Assembly: GCA_934526125.1 (NCBI GenBank)
Contig: CAKSZU010000044.1
Span: forward strand, 1 to 16,764
Length of the DNA stretch: 16,764 bases
Reading direction: 5' to 3'
DNA from: an uncultured Faecalibacterium sp.
Lineage (GTDB): Bacteria; Bacillota; Clostridia; Oscillospirales; Ruminococcaceae
This document shows, piece after piece, positions 15,541-16,764 of this stretch; within the stretch, counting starts at the first letter, position 1, and the number at the start of each line of letters is the position of its first letter. The notes beneath the pieces were generated by a model, which ran no database searches, was not told where the DNA came from, and saw nothing but the letters and a program-made list of their open reading frames with translations. The position numbers and the translations under genes were made by a program.

Positions 15541-15643
15541 AGTTTAGCATTCACAAGACAATGTTCATCGGAATCAGAAACAGTGTACGATGAGACCGCC
15601 GGAGCAAAACGCCGGGGGCCACCAATTGGGAGGTAAACAACGC

Positions 15644-16764
15644 ATGAGCAAAAAGTATCTGTACTACTTCAGCGAAGGCAATGATGCTTTCGGCGGCGAC
15701 AAAGTCACCATGAAGAATACTCTGGGCGGCAAGGGTGCTGGTCTGGCAGAAATGACCGCAGCCGGTATGCCGGTGCCGCAGGGTTTCACCATCACCACCG
15801 ACGCCTGCACCCAGTATTATGCAGACGGCCGTCAGATCAATGACGAGATCACTGCTGATATCTTTGAGCACCTCAAGGGTCTGGAAGAGATCACCGGCAA
15901 GAAGTTCGGCGATAACCAGAACCCCCTGCTGGTCTCCGTCCGTTCCGGCGCACGTCAGTCCATGCCCGGCATGATGGACACCATCCTGAACCTGGGCCTG
16001 AACGATGAGGCTGTTGAGGGTCTGGCCAAGAAGACCGGCAATGCCCGTTTTGCATACGACTGCTACCGCCGCTTTGTGCAGATGTTCGCGGACGTCGTTA
16101 TGATGGTCCCGAAGAGCCTGTTCGAGGTCGAGATCGATAAGATGAAGGAAGCCAAGGGCGTCAAGAACGACGTTGACCTGACTGCTGATGACCTGAAGGA
16201 ACTGGTCGGCACCTTCAAGAAGATCTACGAGGAGAACGAAGGCCGTCCCTTCCCGCAGGATCCTCGTGATCAGCTGATCGAGGCTGTCAAGGCCGTCTTC
16301 CGCAGCTGGGACAACCCCCGTGCAAACGTCTATCGTAAGATGAACGAGATTCCCTACGAGTGGGGCACCGCTGTCAACGTGCAGCAGATGGCCTTCGGTA
16401 ACTCCGGCGACCGTTCCGGCACCGGCGTTGCCTTCACCCGTGACCCCGCCACCGGCGCCAAGAAGCTGATGGGCGAGTACCTGATCAATGCACAGGGCGA
16501 GGATGTCGTCGCAGGTGTGCGCACTCCTTCTCCCATCAGCCACCTGAAGGATCAGATGCCTGAGGTGTACGATCAGTTCGTTGAGATCGCAACCCGTCTG
16601 GAGAACTACTTCCGCGATATGCAGGATATGGAGTTCACCATTGAGGACGGCCACCTGTACATGCTGCAGACCCGTAACGGCAAGCGTACCGCACAGGCTG
16701 CTCTGCAGATCGCATGCGACCTGGTGGACGAGGGCATGATCACCGAGCAGGAGGCTGTCCTGCG
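15644..16764 (+). CDS. ppdK: Pyruvate,phosphate dikinase, N-terminal part (runs off the window)
   Basis: The first 373 codons of an enzyme of usually about 875 residues that interconverts PEP, AMP and PPi with pyruvate, ATP and Pi in the cytosol. The visible part is the nucleotide-binding domain. KNTLGGKGAGLAEM lies near residues 24-37, followed by MPVPQGFTI. SVRSGARQSMPGMMDTILNLG is the glycine-rich ATP loop. GDRSGTGVAFTRDPATG and GEYLINAQGEDVVAG follow, and LYMLQTRNGKRT ends the domain. GGGAGG lies about nine bases before the ATG. The catalytic-histidine and PEP domains lie beyond the edge. Frequent CGT, GGT, GCT and AAG codons, unlike the CGG/GGC-rich neighbours, suggest very high expression. 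In anaerobes the enzyme often works in glycolysis or gluconeogenesis and draws on the same PEP as the PTS genes at the other end. Confidence 0.97.
   Translation, partial: MSKKYLYYFSEGNDAFGGDKVTMKNTLGGKGAGLAEMTAAGMPVPQGFTITTDACTQYYADGRQINDEITADIFEHLKGLEEITGKKFGDNQNPLLVSVRSGARQSMPGMMDTILNLGLNDEAVEGLAKKTGNARFAYDCYRRFVQMFADVVMMVPKSLFEVEIDKMKEAKGVKNDVDLTADDLKELVGTFKKIYEENEGRPFPQDPRDQLIEAVKAVFRSWDNPRANVYRKMNEIPYEWGTAVNVQQMAFGNSGDRSGTGVAFTRDPATGAKKLMGEYLINAQGEDVVAGVRTPSPISHLKDQMPEVYDQFVEIATRLENYFRDMQDMEFTIEDGHLYMLQTRNGKRTAQAALQIACDLVDEGMITEQEAVL

Larger units (their letters stand above)
15266..15643. other. Divergent intergenic region, 378 bases
   Basis: No credible gene lies here. It is AT-richer than its surroundings and holds a promoter for each flanking gene (listed separately). 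The minus-strand leader of about 165 bases has a six-pair hairpin, CCGGTT (15327-15332) with AACCAG (15342-15347). It also has two small inverted repeats, TGGAT/ATCCA (15363-15382) and GGAAA/TTTCC (15389-15404). No known riboswitch pattern was recognised. Confidence 0.6.

Noticed and set aside
15551-16654. 367-codon minus-strand open frame opposite ppdK
   Set aside because: It is a shadow of ppdK. The plus-strand reading has a full set of PPDK motifs.

Overview
The window is GC-rich chromosomal DNA (most protein genes use G or C at third codon positions) from a low-oxygen-type Firmicute. A DUF4830 protein, a clostridial tRNA-Met pattern, a PEP-dependent sugar phosphotransferase core and pyruvate,phosphate dikinase all point to class Clostridia. 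The overall look is that of the Oscillospiraceae/Ruminococcaceae, perhaps Faecalibacterium; this placement rests on recognition, not on a search.

Left edge (1-144): an AT-rich stretch is joined to the 3' half of a tRNA-Met(CAT) gene. The anticodon loop, variable loop, T arm, acceptor strand and terminator are present, but the 5' half is missing. This is what the far end of an element integrated into a tRNA gene looks like. The element itself would lie to the left, outside the window.

Plus-strand block (296-8971): a membrane-anchored DUF4830 protein; ptsH and ptsI (HPr and enzyme I), separated by a strong terminator-like hairpin; a cation diffusion facilitator with the N-D/D-D site typical of Mn2+ exporters, followed at 26 bases by a class I aminotransferase; a eukaryote-type NADP isocitrate dehydrogenase; and a cytoplasmic glycoside hydrolase family 2 enzyme. 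Several have good sigma-A type promoters and terminators.

Minus-strand block (9027-15265, reading leftwards): a free-standing GlmU-type acetyltransferase domain, then pth (peptidyl-tRNA hydrolase), mfd (transcription-repair coupling factor) and a lipoprotein that may be related to the PrsA/SurA foldases. The last three form a tight operon. A bidirectional terminator at 8979-9008 separates the two convergent blocks.

Right edge (15266-16764): a divergent intergenic region with a promoter for each side, then the first 373 codons of ppdK (pyruvate,phosphate dikinase), whose codon use suggests very high expression.

Metabolically, HPr/enzyme I and PPDK both act on the PEP/pyruvate pool, and isocitrate dehydrogenase and the aminotransferase meet at 2-oxoglutarate/glutamate. 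I did not find a new multi-gene system. The best leads are the tRNA-end attachment site, an HPr with Lys in place of the regulatory Ser46, the stand-alone GlmU acetyltransferase domain and the nested hairpins in the pth leader.
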